From: Haoranjiania flava
GTDB lineage: Bacteria > Bacteroidota > Bacteroidia > Chitinophagales > Chitinophagaceae
Direction: 5' to 3'
DNA length: 64,000 bases
Assembly (NCBI RefSeq): GCF_025631005.1
Contig: NZ_JAOTPL010000001.1
Coordinates: 1-64,000 of the forward strand
Below, one piece after another: positions 1-7,180 of this stretch (position 1 is its first letter; every line of letters starts with the position of its first letter). The translations under genes were made by a program, and so were the position numbers. A model generated the notes under the pieces. That model was not told the origin of the DNA. It worked only from the letters and a program-made list of their open reading frames with translations, and ran no database searches.

Positions 1-138
1 CTCCCACTCATCTGATGTATTGTTGATGTTGGTTAAAGCCAGCGAACGAACGCCTTTATCCGCCGCTTCCTTGACAAGTTTGCCGGTTGAATATGTGCCG
101 TAGCGCAGGCTGTAATATTTTTTACAGTTCAGATACAT
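1..138 (-). CDS. DNA polymerase III alpha subunit, DnaE2/ImuC-like (N-terminal part only)
   Basis: This is the first 46 codons of a gene that runs off the left edge. The translation begins MYLNCKKYYSLRYGTYS and continues through LALTNINNTS. That is the start of the PHP domain of the second, error-prone-type DnaE found in Bacteroidota next to ImuA/ImuB; the replicative DnaE starts differently. The usual LTDIN motif reads LTNIN here. The start codon at 138 is well supported by a strong AGGAGG ribosome binding site five bases upstream (143-148), unusual for this phylum. A perfect inverted repeat 40-73 bases upstream suggests repressor control. The rest of the gene and any imuAB partners lie outside the window, so the DnaE2 subtype is inferred from the N-terminus only. 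Confidence 0.75.
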   Translation of the reverse strand, partial: MYLNCKKYYSLRYGTYSTGKLVKEAADKGVRSLALTNINNTSDEWE

Positions 139-177
139 GTTTCCTCCTTTTCAGGAAGTAAAGGTATAGATTAAAAA

Positions 178-211
178 CTAAAATATTTAGTATAAATACT
201 AAATATTTTAG
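178..211. promoter_or_regulatory. Perfect 15-bp inverted repeat, candidate operator of the dnaE2-like gene
   Basis: Arms CTAAAATATTTAGTA (178-192) and its exact reverse complement (197-211) flank a TAAA spacer. The core reads TTAGTATAAATACTAA. It lies just upstream of the dnaE2-like start. DnaE2/ImuC genes are commonly under SOS-type control, so a LexA-like or S24-family repressor site is the natural guess. The palindrome is seen; the regulator is inferred. Confidence 0.55.
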
Positions 212-415
212 CTACCATTTATAGTTCGTTGATAATGCAGCTAAAAAATTAAACGAATGTTGCTAAGATCAACATGTAAGAAATACTAAACCAAAGTATA
301 GATTTTTCAATAAAATATTATCTTAATATTCCTAACATAGGAAATTTGAATACTTTCATAAATGAATAGAAAAAAATTCTGATAAAATAGCAACGTGAAG
401 ATTATCAACCAAATC

Positions 416-763
416 ATGATCATTAAAAATTCATTATTATTCCTTTTTTTAGTTTCTACTTTGATTTCTTGTAAAGCTTTACAGTATGGAAGCAATTATC
501 CGGAAGAAAGTAAGTTTATTAACATAACGTCTATGGGACTACCCAAAAAAGACTTTGTTGCCAAATATGGCAATCCAACAAGTTTGATTATACAAACTGA
601 CGGAAGTGAAAAACTTTATTACTCAGAAAAATTACAAACTGTTATTGTTACTACAATATTCACGTTCAAAAAGGGTGTTCTTGTTGAAATGGAACTTCTT
701 AATATTTCAGAAAACTTCCAACCTTATATGGATTCAATTAGATGGGAAATAAGGACACATTAA
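416..763 (+). CDS. Small lipoprotein, possibly SmpA/OmlA (BamE)-like
   Basis: A protein of 115 residues beginning MIIKNSLLFLFLVSTLISC, a lipoprotein signal with Cys after LIS, so probably anchored in a membrane. The mature part contains GLPKKDFVAKYGNPTS followed by a YYSE segment and TTIFTFKKG. This resembles the small BamE/OmlA fold, in which a short helix and a G-x-P turn precede three strands. A GTG codon in frame at 395 would add seven residues; I chose the ATG because it gives a compact signal peptide. It ends 19 bases before the decayed lipoprotein gene downstream and may be cotranscribed with it. The family assignment is tentative. Confidence 0.5.
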   Translation: MIIKNSLLFLFLVSTLISCKALQYGSNYPEESKFINITSMGLPKKDFVAKYGNPTSLIIQTDGSEKLYYSEKLQTVIVTTIFTFKKGVLVEMELLNISENFQPYMDSIRWEIRTH

Positions 764-782
764 TTAAACAAAATATATAATC

Positions 783-2086
783 ATGAAAAAAATCACACAG
801 TTCGCTTTAATGGCATTAGCCTTTGCATTTTTGGCGACTTCCTGTACGAAGAAAAATGAACTTATTGTTGATGAAACTCATAAATCATCTAAAATATCAG
901 GTCATAGTAGTGAAAAATTTTTATCTAAAACCTTTTCCAATTTGAACGACACGATTATTCCTTTGAAAAAAGAAGATTACCTAAATCAACAAAAAAAGAA
1001 CATGTCTGTGGTTAGGTCGGGGGATGTTTGGAGTGACCTTTATCAGCTTGAAGGAATTGAATTTCAATTGAGTACTATTAACAGCTATTTTGGAAAAATA
1101 CTTTAAAAACTAACGGTGCAGGTCAGCCCCTCACATTTGATTCGTATACAACTAACCCCAGTGAAGCACATCTATTTTATTTAAAATTTTTACCAGCATC
1201 ATCTGGCATCCCGTATATGATCTACTCTTACAAAGAAAAAAAGCCAGTTGGAATAGGCTCATATCAAAGTGATCCTAATACTTAAATCGTTTATACCAAA
1301 CAAAATGATGTGGGAAGTACATTTGGTTTTGCTTGGGATTTCTTGACAGGTACAAATAATAAAGGATATATAGTTCAAAATAATGATATCCCTTTTGCGG
1401 GAGATGATAGTCCATGGGATATTTATTATAGAGTTATTACAAATAATCAAGGAAATGTCTCATTGCAGCGCAATTCCAATTCTCTTTATCAGCAATTCAA
1501 TGTTATTCCAAATGATGAGTTTCAAATCCTACAGATGACAATGGATATTGATAATGCTATAATATTATCTTCAACCCCAACTGTAATTTCTCAAAAGACT
1601 GTTGAAAATCCAACAAATGAAATTGGATCTAGAACAGTTACCTTTACAGAAATCAAACAAGATAAGTACGATTTCAAAGAGTCTTCCGGCGTCTCCTATC
1701 AGTATACTGCAAATATCAGTGCTAGTTTTGAACTCTTTAAAATAATACAAGCTAGCTCTTCTTTCACCTTTACTACTGGAAATACTACTTCATTAGAATA
1801 CACAACAGGAAATAGCAAGACTATTCAATTAAGTGACAGCTATACAGTACCTGTACCCCCTCAAACTCGTTCTTTGTGTACATTTAATGCTATGAAACAT
1901 TTAGCTAATGTACCTTATACTGCCACAATTAAGGGCATTAGAACAAGAAAACCTATAACCATCCATGGTTATTTTGAAGCAATTGATTATACTACATCAA
2001 ACCTAAGAGTTGAAAACTTTCCCATAACTGGAAAAACTATAATACCATCAAATGTTATGTACATAGAACCAAATAAAAAGAAATGA
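783..2086 (+). pseudogene. Decayed lipoprotein with aerolysin/ETX-MTX2-like C-terminal region
   Basis: The N-terminal piece (783-1106) starts with the lipoprotein signal MKKITQFALMALAFAFLATSC. The reading then shifts: with one more T in the run at 1088-1091, Y-F-W-K-N-T continues in the frame used downstream. That frame is open until TAA at 1283-1285, inside an otherwise sensible stretch (GSYQSDPNT-stop-IVYTKQND), and then runs to 2086. Repairing both lesions gives about 434 residues. The C-terminal part is rich in alternating Ser/Thr strands (FTFTTGNTTSLEYTTGNSKT) followed by SYTVPVPPQTRSL. This is the pattern of aerolysin-type beta pore-forming proteins, where a VPP turn follows the insertion region. 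Sequence lesions are seen; the toxin family is inferred from pattern. Two independent lesions argue for decay rather than sequencing error. Confidence 0.6.
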
Positions 2087-2202
2087 CGAAATCAGCATTA
2101 ATCCTTATTATTCGGAATATGGACAGATAAATCGTATGACAATTGAAATTCTACAAATTTTTCTTTATAAAGACATAATGCCAAACTATTTTTTTACATT
2201 CA

Positions 2203-2228
2203 GGGAGCCGCAACTTACGGCTCTCTTT
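2203..2228 (+). terminator. Intrinsic terminator-like hairpin after the decayed lipoprotein gene
   Basis: GAGCCG (2205-2210) pairs with CGGCTC (2218-2223) around a 7-base loop, followed by TCTTTC. The rest of the 2087-2427 gap is AT-rich and shows no gene. The T-tract is short, so efficiency is uncertain. Confidence 0.5.
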
Positions 2229-2427
2229 CATTTACCTTAATAGTTCATTTGTTCTTAATCATACAATAATTTTAAATGCCTTTGTGGCTGTTTGGAATTG
2301 CAAATATTATTTGTTGAGACAAGTGCTTCCTGGCTAACATAACTTATTGGAAATCTTAGTTAACATACTGAATTTGATTATAAATGGAACATCCGCTCCA
2401 TTTGTTATATCAAGCCTATTAATTCCC

Positions 2428-3096
2428 CTAAATAATAAATGACTTAATGGCTAAAAATAAATCTACATCTTTTTCATTTTCTTCTTCAAAATATGTTTGA
2501 TTCTTCTTTATAAATGACATCAACGTATCGTCTTGTATACAAATGGGAAAGGTTTCAGAACAAATATATTCAATTGAGCTACCTAACGTCTCTACATTAA
2601 TACCAAATTTACGAAGTGTATAGATCAGCTTCGCATCACATTCTGCAAATAAAATGCTGTTCCCAATCGATGCTATGGGATAAAAAGCATTGAACAACAT
2701 TTTCTTCAGAAGTTTTATTCTGTTACCCGGTATTTTATTCGAGATAAAGAACCTGCCAACATGCCATATATTTTGCGTTTCAATAAACGGCAACCGATCT
2801 ATTTTTATACCAAACAATTTTTCTATGGGTAATGTGCAATTTCTATCCCGTAAAGTAGTTCGTATTGATGCGTGTATATTATTTTTTTTATGATCCCGTA
2901 AAACATAATATACCGAGTTGCTGAAGTAATTGGTATCTTCAGCATATAGAACCCCAAGCTCTTCCAAATAATCTTTTTGTGTAAAATTTATAAAATCAAA
3001 GTGGTCGTATATATCTAATATAAAAGAGCTTAGCAGTTGTTTTATCTCATTTTTTTGAAGAGTACTTAAATAATAATCTTCAGGTATGTAATGCAT
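2428..3096 (-). CDS. LuxI/FeeM-like N-acyltransferase (autoinducer-synthase fold), candidate signal synthase
   Basis: A 222-residue protein whose order of motifs follows the LuxI/FeeM branch of the GNAT fold: YYVLRD, then ASIRTTLRD..CTLPIEKLFG (compare the G-x-x-R-L-L-P-T..P.ML...F stretch of LuxI), then WHVGRFFIS (compare W-E-x-S-R-F), then LFAECDAKLIYTLRKFGINVETLG (compare the V-x-x-x-x-E-R-x-L-R-R-x-G-x-x-x-x-x-L-G stretch). The usual Glu of the WE..RF motif is His here. Such enzymes transfer an acyl group from acyl-ACP or CoA to an amine (homoserine lactone precursor or amino acid). It is divergent from a LuxR-type regulator, shares a palindromic operator with it, and has an exact TAACTTTG -7 box. 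LuxI-type synthases are rare in Bacteroidota. The fold is a moderately sure call; substrate and product are unknown. Confidence 0.6.
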   Translation of the reverse strand: MHYIPEDYYLSTLQKNEIKQLLSSFILDIYDHFDFINFTQKDYLEELGVLYAEDTNYFSNSVYYVLRDHKKNNIHASIRTTLRDRNCTLPIEKLFGIKIDRLPFIETQNIWHVGRFFISNKIPGNRIKLLKKMLFNAFYPIASIGNSILFAECDAKLIYTLRKFGINVETLGSSIEYICSETFPICIQDDTLMSFIKKNQTYFEEENEKDVDLFLAIKSFII

Positions 3097-3125
3097 TTTT
3101 TTTTAGGTTTAATTACTCCGACGGA

Positions 3126-3133
3126 CAAAGTTA
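3126..3133 (-). promoter_or_regulatory. Candidate -7 box for the acyltransferase gene
   Basis: TAACTTTG read on the minus strand matches the Bacteroidota -7 consensus TAnnTTTG exactly, 30 bases upstream of the start codon at 3096. No TTG is seen at the -33 position, as expected for an activator-dependent promoter. The shared palindrome centre lies about 60 bases upstream of the implied start of transcription. Confidence 0.45.
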
Positions 3134-3170
3134 GATAGCTATGGTTATATTTCGTGATTTTTCATAAAAT

Positions 3171-3188
3171 ACTATACTTTAGTGTAGT
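3171..3188. promoter_or_regulatory. lux-box-like palindrome between acyltransferase and LuxR-type genes
   Basis: ACTATAC-TTTA-GTGTAGT is an inverted repeat (6 of 7 arm positions pair) and fits the CT-N12-AG layout of lux/las boxes. Its centre (3179.5) lies about 43 bases upstream of the transcription start implied by the + strand -7 box, the classic class II activator position. A near-identical palindrome sits upstream of the ThiF-like gene (4847-4864). Confidence 0.6.
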
Positions 3189-3209
3189 TCTTCTTTTATT
3201 GAATTAATT

Positions 3210-3217
3210 TAATTTTG
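3210..3217 (+). promoter_or_regulatory. Candidate -7 box for the LuxR-type regulator gene
   Basis: TAATTTTG matches TAnnTTTG exactly, 23 bases before the regulator's ATG at 3241. The -33 region carries the palindrome instead of a TTTG box. Confidence 0.45.
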
Positions 3218-3240
3218 TAAAGAATGAAAAATTATCCCAT

Positions 3241-4008
3241 ATGAAAAACAGTATAACACCAAAAAGCTTTGAGGAAGTAAGCCTGGTAGTACTGCCTAAA
3301 GGTAGAAATGATTATCTGGGTTTAACTTCTTACGTAGAAACAGCAAAAGCCATTTCCAGAGCCAGCCATCAATGTGTTTACATCTTTGATTATTACAAAC
3401 AAAACTTTCTGTATTTGCCTGATAATTCCATGTTCTTATGCGGTAAAAAGGCACCCAAAGTAAAAGAGCAGGGTTTTAATTTTTTTATAGATCATGTGCC
3501 CGAAAACGAAGTAAAGATGTTAGTAAAAATCAATAAGGTTGGCTTTGAGTTTTTTAATAGTCTTGGGGTTGAAGATAAATTCTTACATACAATTTCATAT
3601 AACTTTCATCTTAGGCAAAGCAAGGGAGAATACATATTGGTTAACCATAAATTAACGCCCATAAAAGTTGATGAGTTCAATAATATCTGGCTGGCGATGG
3701 GTTTGGTTACCATGGCTTCTGATACCAGCATAGGCAATGTGGAAATAATGAAAACCGGCACAAACCAAATTTATCAATATGATTTTGATAATGAAAAATG
3801 GGAGCTGAAGAATGGGCTGCAACTATCATCCAGAGAAAGAGAAATTCTATTTCTTACCGCACAAGGCTTAACAAATAAACAAATTTCAGAAAACATTCAC
3901 TTGTCTGAGACGACCATAAAATTTCACAAAAGCAAGCTTTTTAAAAAAATGGGCGTGAATAATATAGCCGAAGCGTTTGTATATATTACCAACTATTTGA
4001 AATTGTGA
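3241..4008 (+). CDS. LuxR-family transcriptional regulator with PAS-like N-terminal domain
   Basis: A 255-residue regulator. The C-terminal 60 residues are a typical GerE/LuxR helix-turn-helix: LSSREREILFLTAQGLTNKQ, then ISENIHLSETTIKFHKSKLF and KKMGVNN. The N-terminal half (CVYIFDYYKQNFLYLPDNSM, FNFFIDHVPENE, FHLRQSKGEYILVNHKLTPI) reads like the PAS-type sensor of Bacteroidota LuxR proteins, not the AHL-binding domain of Proteobacterial LuxR. It starts 144 bases from the divergent acyltransferase gene and is followed, convergently and 14 bases away, by the ThiF-like gene. Shared palindromes make it the likely regulator of all three genes and of itself. The ligand is unknown. Confidence 0.85.
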   Translation: MKNSITPKSFEEVSLVVLPKGRNDYLGLTSYVETAKAISRASHQCVYIFDYYKQNFLYLPDNSMFLCGKKAPKVKEQGFNFFIDHVPENEVKMLVKINKVGFEFFNSLGVEDKFLHTISYNFHLRQSKGEYILVNHKLTPIKVDEFNNIWLAMGLVTMASDTSIGNVEIMKTGTNQIYQYDFDNEKWELKNGLQLSSREREILFLTAQGLTNKQISENIHLSETTIKFHKSKLFKKMGVNNIAEAFVYITNYLKL

Positions 4009-4022
4009 ATGATGGGACAGCA

Positions 4023-4772
4023 TTAACTAATCAAAGAGGTAAAATAAAAGTCAGGGAAGTATTTTATCTTCTTATCCCTAACAAAACTAAAAATAATTTC
4101 ATTTACCATTGCTGCAAGCAGGTAAACGCCTGCAGATAGTTGAGGGGGTGACAAATTTAAGTTTTCAGCTTTATATTCATTTATAAAATCCTCAATCCAA
4201 GTATATTGTTGTCCTGTTTTCTTTAAATTATCAATCAAAAAAGCCGCGACCTTGAATTCAAAATTCATAAAGTTATTTCCAAGCATATCCATTGGATCTC
4301 CGGTTGGTGAAATGATTGTTACGAAACCGGCCCATCCGAAATTATACGGATGAATGACCGGAATATTTTTCTTTTGACATATTTCATCGAATAGAAATGG
4401 TACGTTAGAGGAAAAATCAAGTGCATTGATAGCAATACCAAAATCATGTATAAAATTGCTCACATTCTCAACTGTAATAAATTCTGAAAATATCTTTATC
4501 CTCGCATTCTTATTAATGCTAAGTAATCTTGTTTGCAGAGAGATGGTTTTATAATTACCAATATCACTCTCCGTATAATTTTGTCTGTTCAAATTGCTGA
4601 GCTCTATCTTATCTCCGTCTATGATTGTAAGATTTTCAAATCCAAATCTTAGAAGGCATTCAGCTATGACACTGCCAATGCCTGCGCCGGCTAATAAAAT
4701 CCTGAACTCTTTGATTGTTCTTTGATCTTCTTCGTTTATATAAATTCTATTTCTATGATAACGGTTCTCCAT
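4023..4772 (-). CDS. ThiF/MoeB/HesA-family E1-like adenylating enzyme
   Basis: The protein carries the E1-like Rossmann signature: FRILLAGAGIGSVIAECLLR, FENLTIIDGDKIELSNLNRQ, then NALDFSSNVPFLFDEICQKK, and IPVIHPYNFGWAGFVTIISP. These enzymes adenylate a carboxylate using ATP, either the C-terminus of a ubiquitin-like carrier or, as with MccB-type enzymes, a peptide or small molecule. No CxxC zinc pairs are visible in the C-terminal half, so it is not a plain MoeB. The start at 4772 is preferred over an upstream in-frame codon at 4844 because a TACTTTTG -7 box (4792-4799) lies between them. A lux-box-like palindrome at 4847-4864 ties it to the LuxR-type gene. No ubiquitin-like partner gene is seen nearby, so the substrate is open. 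Confidence 0.75.
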   Translation of the reverse strand: MENRYHRNRIYINEEDQRTIKEFRILLAGAGIGSVIAECLLRFGFENLTIIDGDKIELSNLNRQNYTESDIGNYKTISLQTRLLSINKNARIKIFSEFITVENVSNFIHDFGIAINALDFSSNVPFLFDEICQKKNIPVIHPYNFGWAGFVTIISPTGDPMDMLGNNFMNFEFKVAAFLIDNLKKTGQQYTWIEDFINEYKAENLNLSPPQLSAGVYLLAAMVNEIIFSFVRDKKIKYFPDFYFTSLIS

Positions 4773-4791
4773 GTCTAAAACTATTACTTCC

Positions 4792-4799
4792 CAAAAGTA
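4792..4799 (-). promoter_or_regulatory. Candidate -7 box for the ThiF-like gene
   Basis: TACTTTTG on the minus strand, an exact TAnnTTTG match, 20 bases before the ATG at 4772. No -33 TTG is visible. The palindrome at 4847-4864 is centred about 70 bases upstream of the implied transcription start. Confidence 0.45.
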
Positions 4800-4846
4800 A
4801 AATAATCTTAAGAAAATCCTCATAAAGCTTTGCAGTATGCTCATTT

Positions 4847-4864
4847 CCTATACTTATGTATAGT
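4847..4864. promoter_or_regulatory. Second lux-box-like palindrome, upstream of the ThiF-like gene
   Basis: CTATAC-TTAT-GTATAG (4848-4863) is a perfect 6-bp-arm inverted repeat with a 4-base spacer and fits CT-N12-AG. It matches the palindrome at 3171-3188 at almost every arm position (shared consensus CTATAC-TTWW-GTRTAG). The IS3-family element begins about 40 bases further on. Confidence 0.6.
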
Positions 4865-4984
4865 TTTTTCAGGAATTCGATTGAAGTTTATGTATTCATC
4901 CTTTGACCTCCCCCCTAAAAACCGTAGCGTTTAAAAGTAGAAAATTGGGGCAATATTCATAAATTGAAAAATGAAATATTGCGC

Positions 4985-5251
4985 ATGAAAAAGTCAAAAT
5001 TTACAGAGGCCCAGATCGTGTTTGCGATACGGCAATCTGAGCAAGGTGTAAGGGTTGAGGAGATCTGCCGGAAGATGGGGATTTCGGAAGCTACTTTTTA
5101 TAATTGGAAGAAAAAGTATGGCGGTTTAGGCGTATCGGAGCTTCGGGAACTCAGGATGCATAAGGACGAGAACGCCCGGTTAAAGCAAATGGTGGCCGAC
5201 CTGAGTTTAGATAAACAAATGTTGCAGGACGTGATAAAAAAAAAGCTCTGA
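4985..5251 (+). CDS. IS3-family transposase OrfA (HTH protein)
   Basis: An 88-residue OrfA beginning MKKSKFTEAQIVFAIRQSEQ. It has the HTH core VEEICRKMGISEATFYNWKK followed by a leucine-zipper-like segment (ARLKQMVADLSLDKQMLQD), as in IS150/IS911 OrfA proteins, which bind the element ends. The ATG at 4985 is chosen over the TTG at 4964 because family members start MKKSKF. The gene ends in a run of nine A (5236-5244) followed by G, a slippery site at which a -1 shift would enter the OrfB frame, as expected for this family. Confidence 0.9.
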   Translation: MKKSKFTEAQIVFAIRQSEQGVRVEEICRKMGISEATFYNWKKKYGGLGVSELRELRMHKDENARLKQMVADLSLDKQMLQDVIKKKL

Positions 5252-6084
5252 AACCTGCGCAGAAAAAAGCATTAGCCGAATATCTCATGCAACAGTACAA
5301 GGTATCAACCAGGCGTTCTTGTCAGGTCATGATGATTTATCATTCGGTGTTTTATTACAAGCATCGTCGCAGAGAAGATCAACCCCTGCGGCATAGAATT
5401 AGAGAAATAGCCGAAACGAGGATCAGGTATGGTCATTGGCGTGTTTAGACTTTGCTCAGGCGTGAGGGTTGGAAGGATAATCACAAACGGGTCTATAGGG
5501 TGTACAAGGAAGAAGGGCTTAATCTAAGAGGTAAGAGGCCAAGACGTAGCAAGGCTGGAGCACATCGTGTGGAACGCCCTGATAACAACAGTTTACACGC
5601 CTGTTGGTCGATGGATTTTGTCAGTGATGCGCTATTTGACGGCAGAAAGTTCAGGGCTTTAACTATAGTGGATAATTTTAGTCCTGAATGTTTGGGTATT
5701 GTAACAGGCCAATCATTGAAAGGAAGTGATGTTGTGAGCGCATTGGAGCAAATCCAGGCGCAAAGAGGTATATCTCCTCAAAGAATCCAGACAGACAATG
5801 GCAGTGAATTTACTTCTAAGGAAGTGGATCGCTGGGCATATGAAAACAACGTTACAATGGATTATTCCCGGCCAGGTAAGCCGACGGATAATCCGTTTAT
5901 AGAGTCATTCAATGGAAGTTTTAGAGATGAATGTTTAAATGCGCATTGGTTCTTATCTTTACAGGACGCAACTGAAAAAATCGAGGCTTGGCGAATAGAA
6001 TATAACGAGTTCCGGCCTCATAGTTCTTTGGGTGATAAAACACCAGCTGAATTTATTGATTGGTGGAAAAGCCAGCAGATGTAA
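5245..6084 (+). pseudogene. IS3-family transposase OrfB, interrupted by an amber codon
   Basis: The frame entered by a -1 shift at the A-run codes for KALKPAQKKALAEYLMQQYK and onward to YGHWRV, then TAG at 5446-5448, then TLLRREGWKDNHKRVYRVYK to 6084. The downstream part holds the complete rve integrase core with all three DDE residues: WSMDFVSD, QTDNGSEF and ESFNGSFRDECL, ending in the usual FRPHSSLGDKTPAEF. Only the single stop separates it from an intact OrfAB, so the damage looks recent. A sequencing error or stop read-through cannot be excluded. Confidence 0.8.
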
Positions 6085-6099
6085 ATACAATTATTTTAT

Positions 6100-6191
6100 G
6101 CCTGCCGGCGGCTCCTACGTACGCAATGATGTGTTACGATCTTTAAACAGAAGGATCAAATAAGTGACCACACATCATTGCGTCCGCAGGC
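6100..6191. repeat. Long imperfect hairpin inside the right part of the IS
   Basis: ACGCAATGATGTGT (6121-6134) and its exact reverse complement (6170-6183) form a 14-bp stem around a 35-base loop. Further out GCCTGC (6100-6105) pairs with GCAGGC (6186-6191). It follows the OrfB stop by 16 bases. It may act as a terminator, or mark a small element inserted in the IS; no T-tract follows. Confidence 0.6.
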
Positions 6192-6391
6192 TTACAACTA
6201 ATAGAAAACAGCCCCGATTCTACAATTTAAGCTGCTACGAAATATGGGAGGACGTCAAAATTTAATGGTTTTCCAACTAAACTTGTCCGATTTTCGGGGG
6301 GAACTATAAAAGCAACCGTTAACATTGCTCAGAAAATATATTGTAATAAGACTCACTTTGGACAGTATCCGGTTCAGCACCTCTAAAGTAT

Positions 6392-7180
6392 CTAAAAAAA
6401 TTCATCGAGCAGTCTGTAGAATTTCATTTTACGCTCATCCAACCCGGACATTCCGTATTCATGGCAGAATAGACTGACCAGGTCATCATCAAAGTGATCC
6501 TGAATATTTCTTACTGCAATGGCAATATCCCGGTACTTATCGGCCACCCCTCCGCCGCCGATATCAATAAACCCACTGAGGCGATCTTCATGAAAGATGA
6601 TATTGTCAAGGCTGTAATCTCCGTGGGTAAATACCAGTTCATGATCAGATGGCTTTAATTCCAGCAGCCTGTAAAACAGTTGTGAAGCAGTTGAATACCG
6701 GTTTTCCGGTTGCAGGTCGTCCATGTCCATCAAGCTGTTATCCAGATTAAACCTTGCTTTACTGATTATAGTGTCGAGCGGCTGTACCTGTGCCGCGCTG
6801 TCTATTGGCAGGGAGTGCAGGAGCTTCAATGCACGTGCATAACGGGTGACTATTTCTTCAGTATTGAGTTCGCCGATATAGGCCTCAAGGGTTTTACCGC
6901 TTAATTCTGAGACGCAAAGCAGTTCCTCTGATCCTGTTGTGTAAAAAAAGGCCACGGCAGGAACGGGAACTTTATTCAGCAGCCATTCATAATTTTGTTT
7001 TTCGCTGCAAAGGCTGTAAGATGCAGCATTGGCAGGCTGTGTTTTTAAGATGTAAGTCCCTTTAGTTTTTGTGATTATTTTATACAGACAAGCAGCAGTA
7101 GCCCCTCCGGGGATTGGCAAAACCTCGTAGTTTCGGAAATACTGGTTTAAAATATGTTTTAAATCAAAAAGTGGTGTCAT
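6392..7180 (-). CDS. APH(3')-family aminoglycoside phosphotransferase-like protein
   Basis: A 262-residue kinase-like protein of the usual APH(3') length. The catalytic loop FTHGDYSLDNIIF holds the Asp and Asn expected in HGDxxxxN, followed by the metal-binding GFIDIGGGGVADKYRDIAIA, which matches the APH(3') GFIDLGRxGVADRYxDLALA pattern. Upstream are a nucleotide-binding loop (PGGATAACLYKI) and the lysine strand YILKTQP. Family members transfer phosphate from ATP to the 3'-OH of kanamycin-type drugs. It is a chromosomal, divergent member on sequence grounds, so resistance activity is not certain. It lies next to the IS element's right end, with no obvious operon partner. Confidence 0.8.
   Translation of the reverse strand: MTPLFDLKHILNQYFRNYEVLPIPGGATAACLYKIITKTKGTYILKTQPANAASYSLCSEKQNYEWLLNKVPVPAVAFFYTTGSEELLCVSELSGKTLEAYIGELNTEEIVTRYARALKLLHSLPIDSAAQVQPLDTIISKARFNLDNSLMDMDDLQPENRYSTASQLFYRLLELKPSDHELVFTHGDYSLDNIIFHEDRLSGFIDIGGGGVADKYRDIAIAVRNIQDHFDDDLVSLFCHEYGMSGLDERKMKFYRLLDEFF

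Larger units (their letters stand above)
4904..6307 (+). mobile_element. IS3-family (IS150-like) insertion sequence, probably inactive
   Basis: OrfA and OrfB lie in the usual IS3 arrangement between imperfect terminal inverted repeats: left TCCCCCCTAAAAACCG (from 4909) and, read on the minus strand at the right end, TTCCCCCCGAAAATCGG (6286-6302). Exact outer ends are uncertain by a few bases and no target duplication could be recognised. OrfB carries an in-frame TAG. A 217-base stretch between OrfB and the right end, holding a long hairpin, is more than IS3 elements usually have there. Confidence 0.8.
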
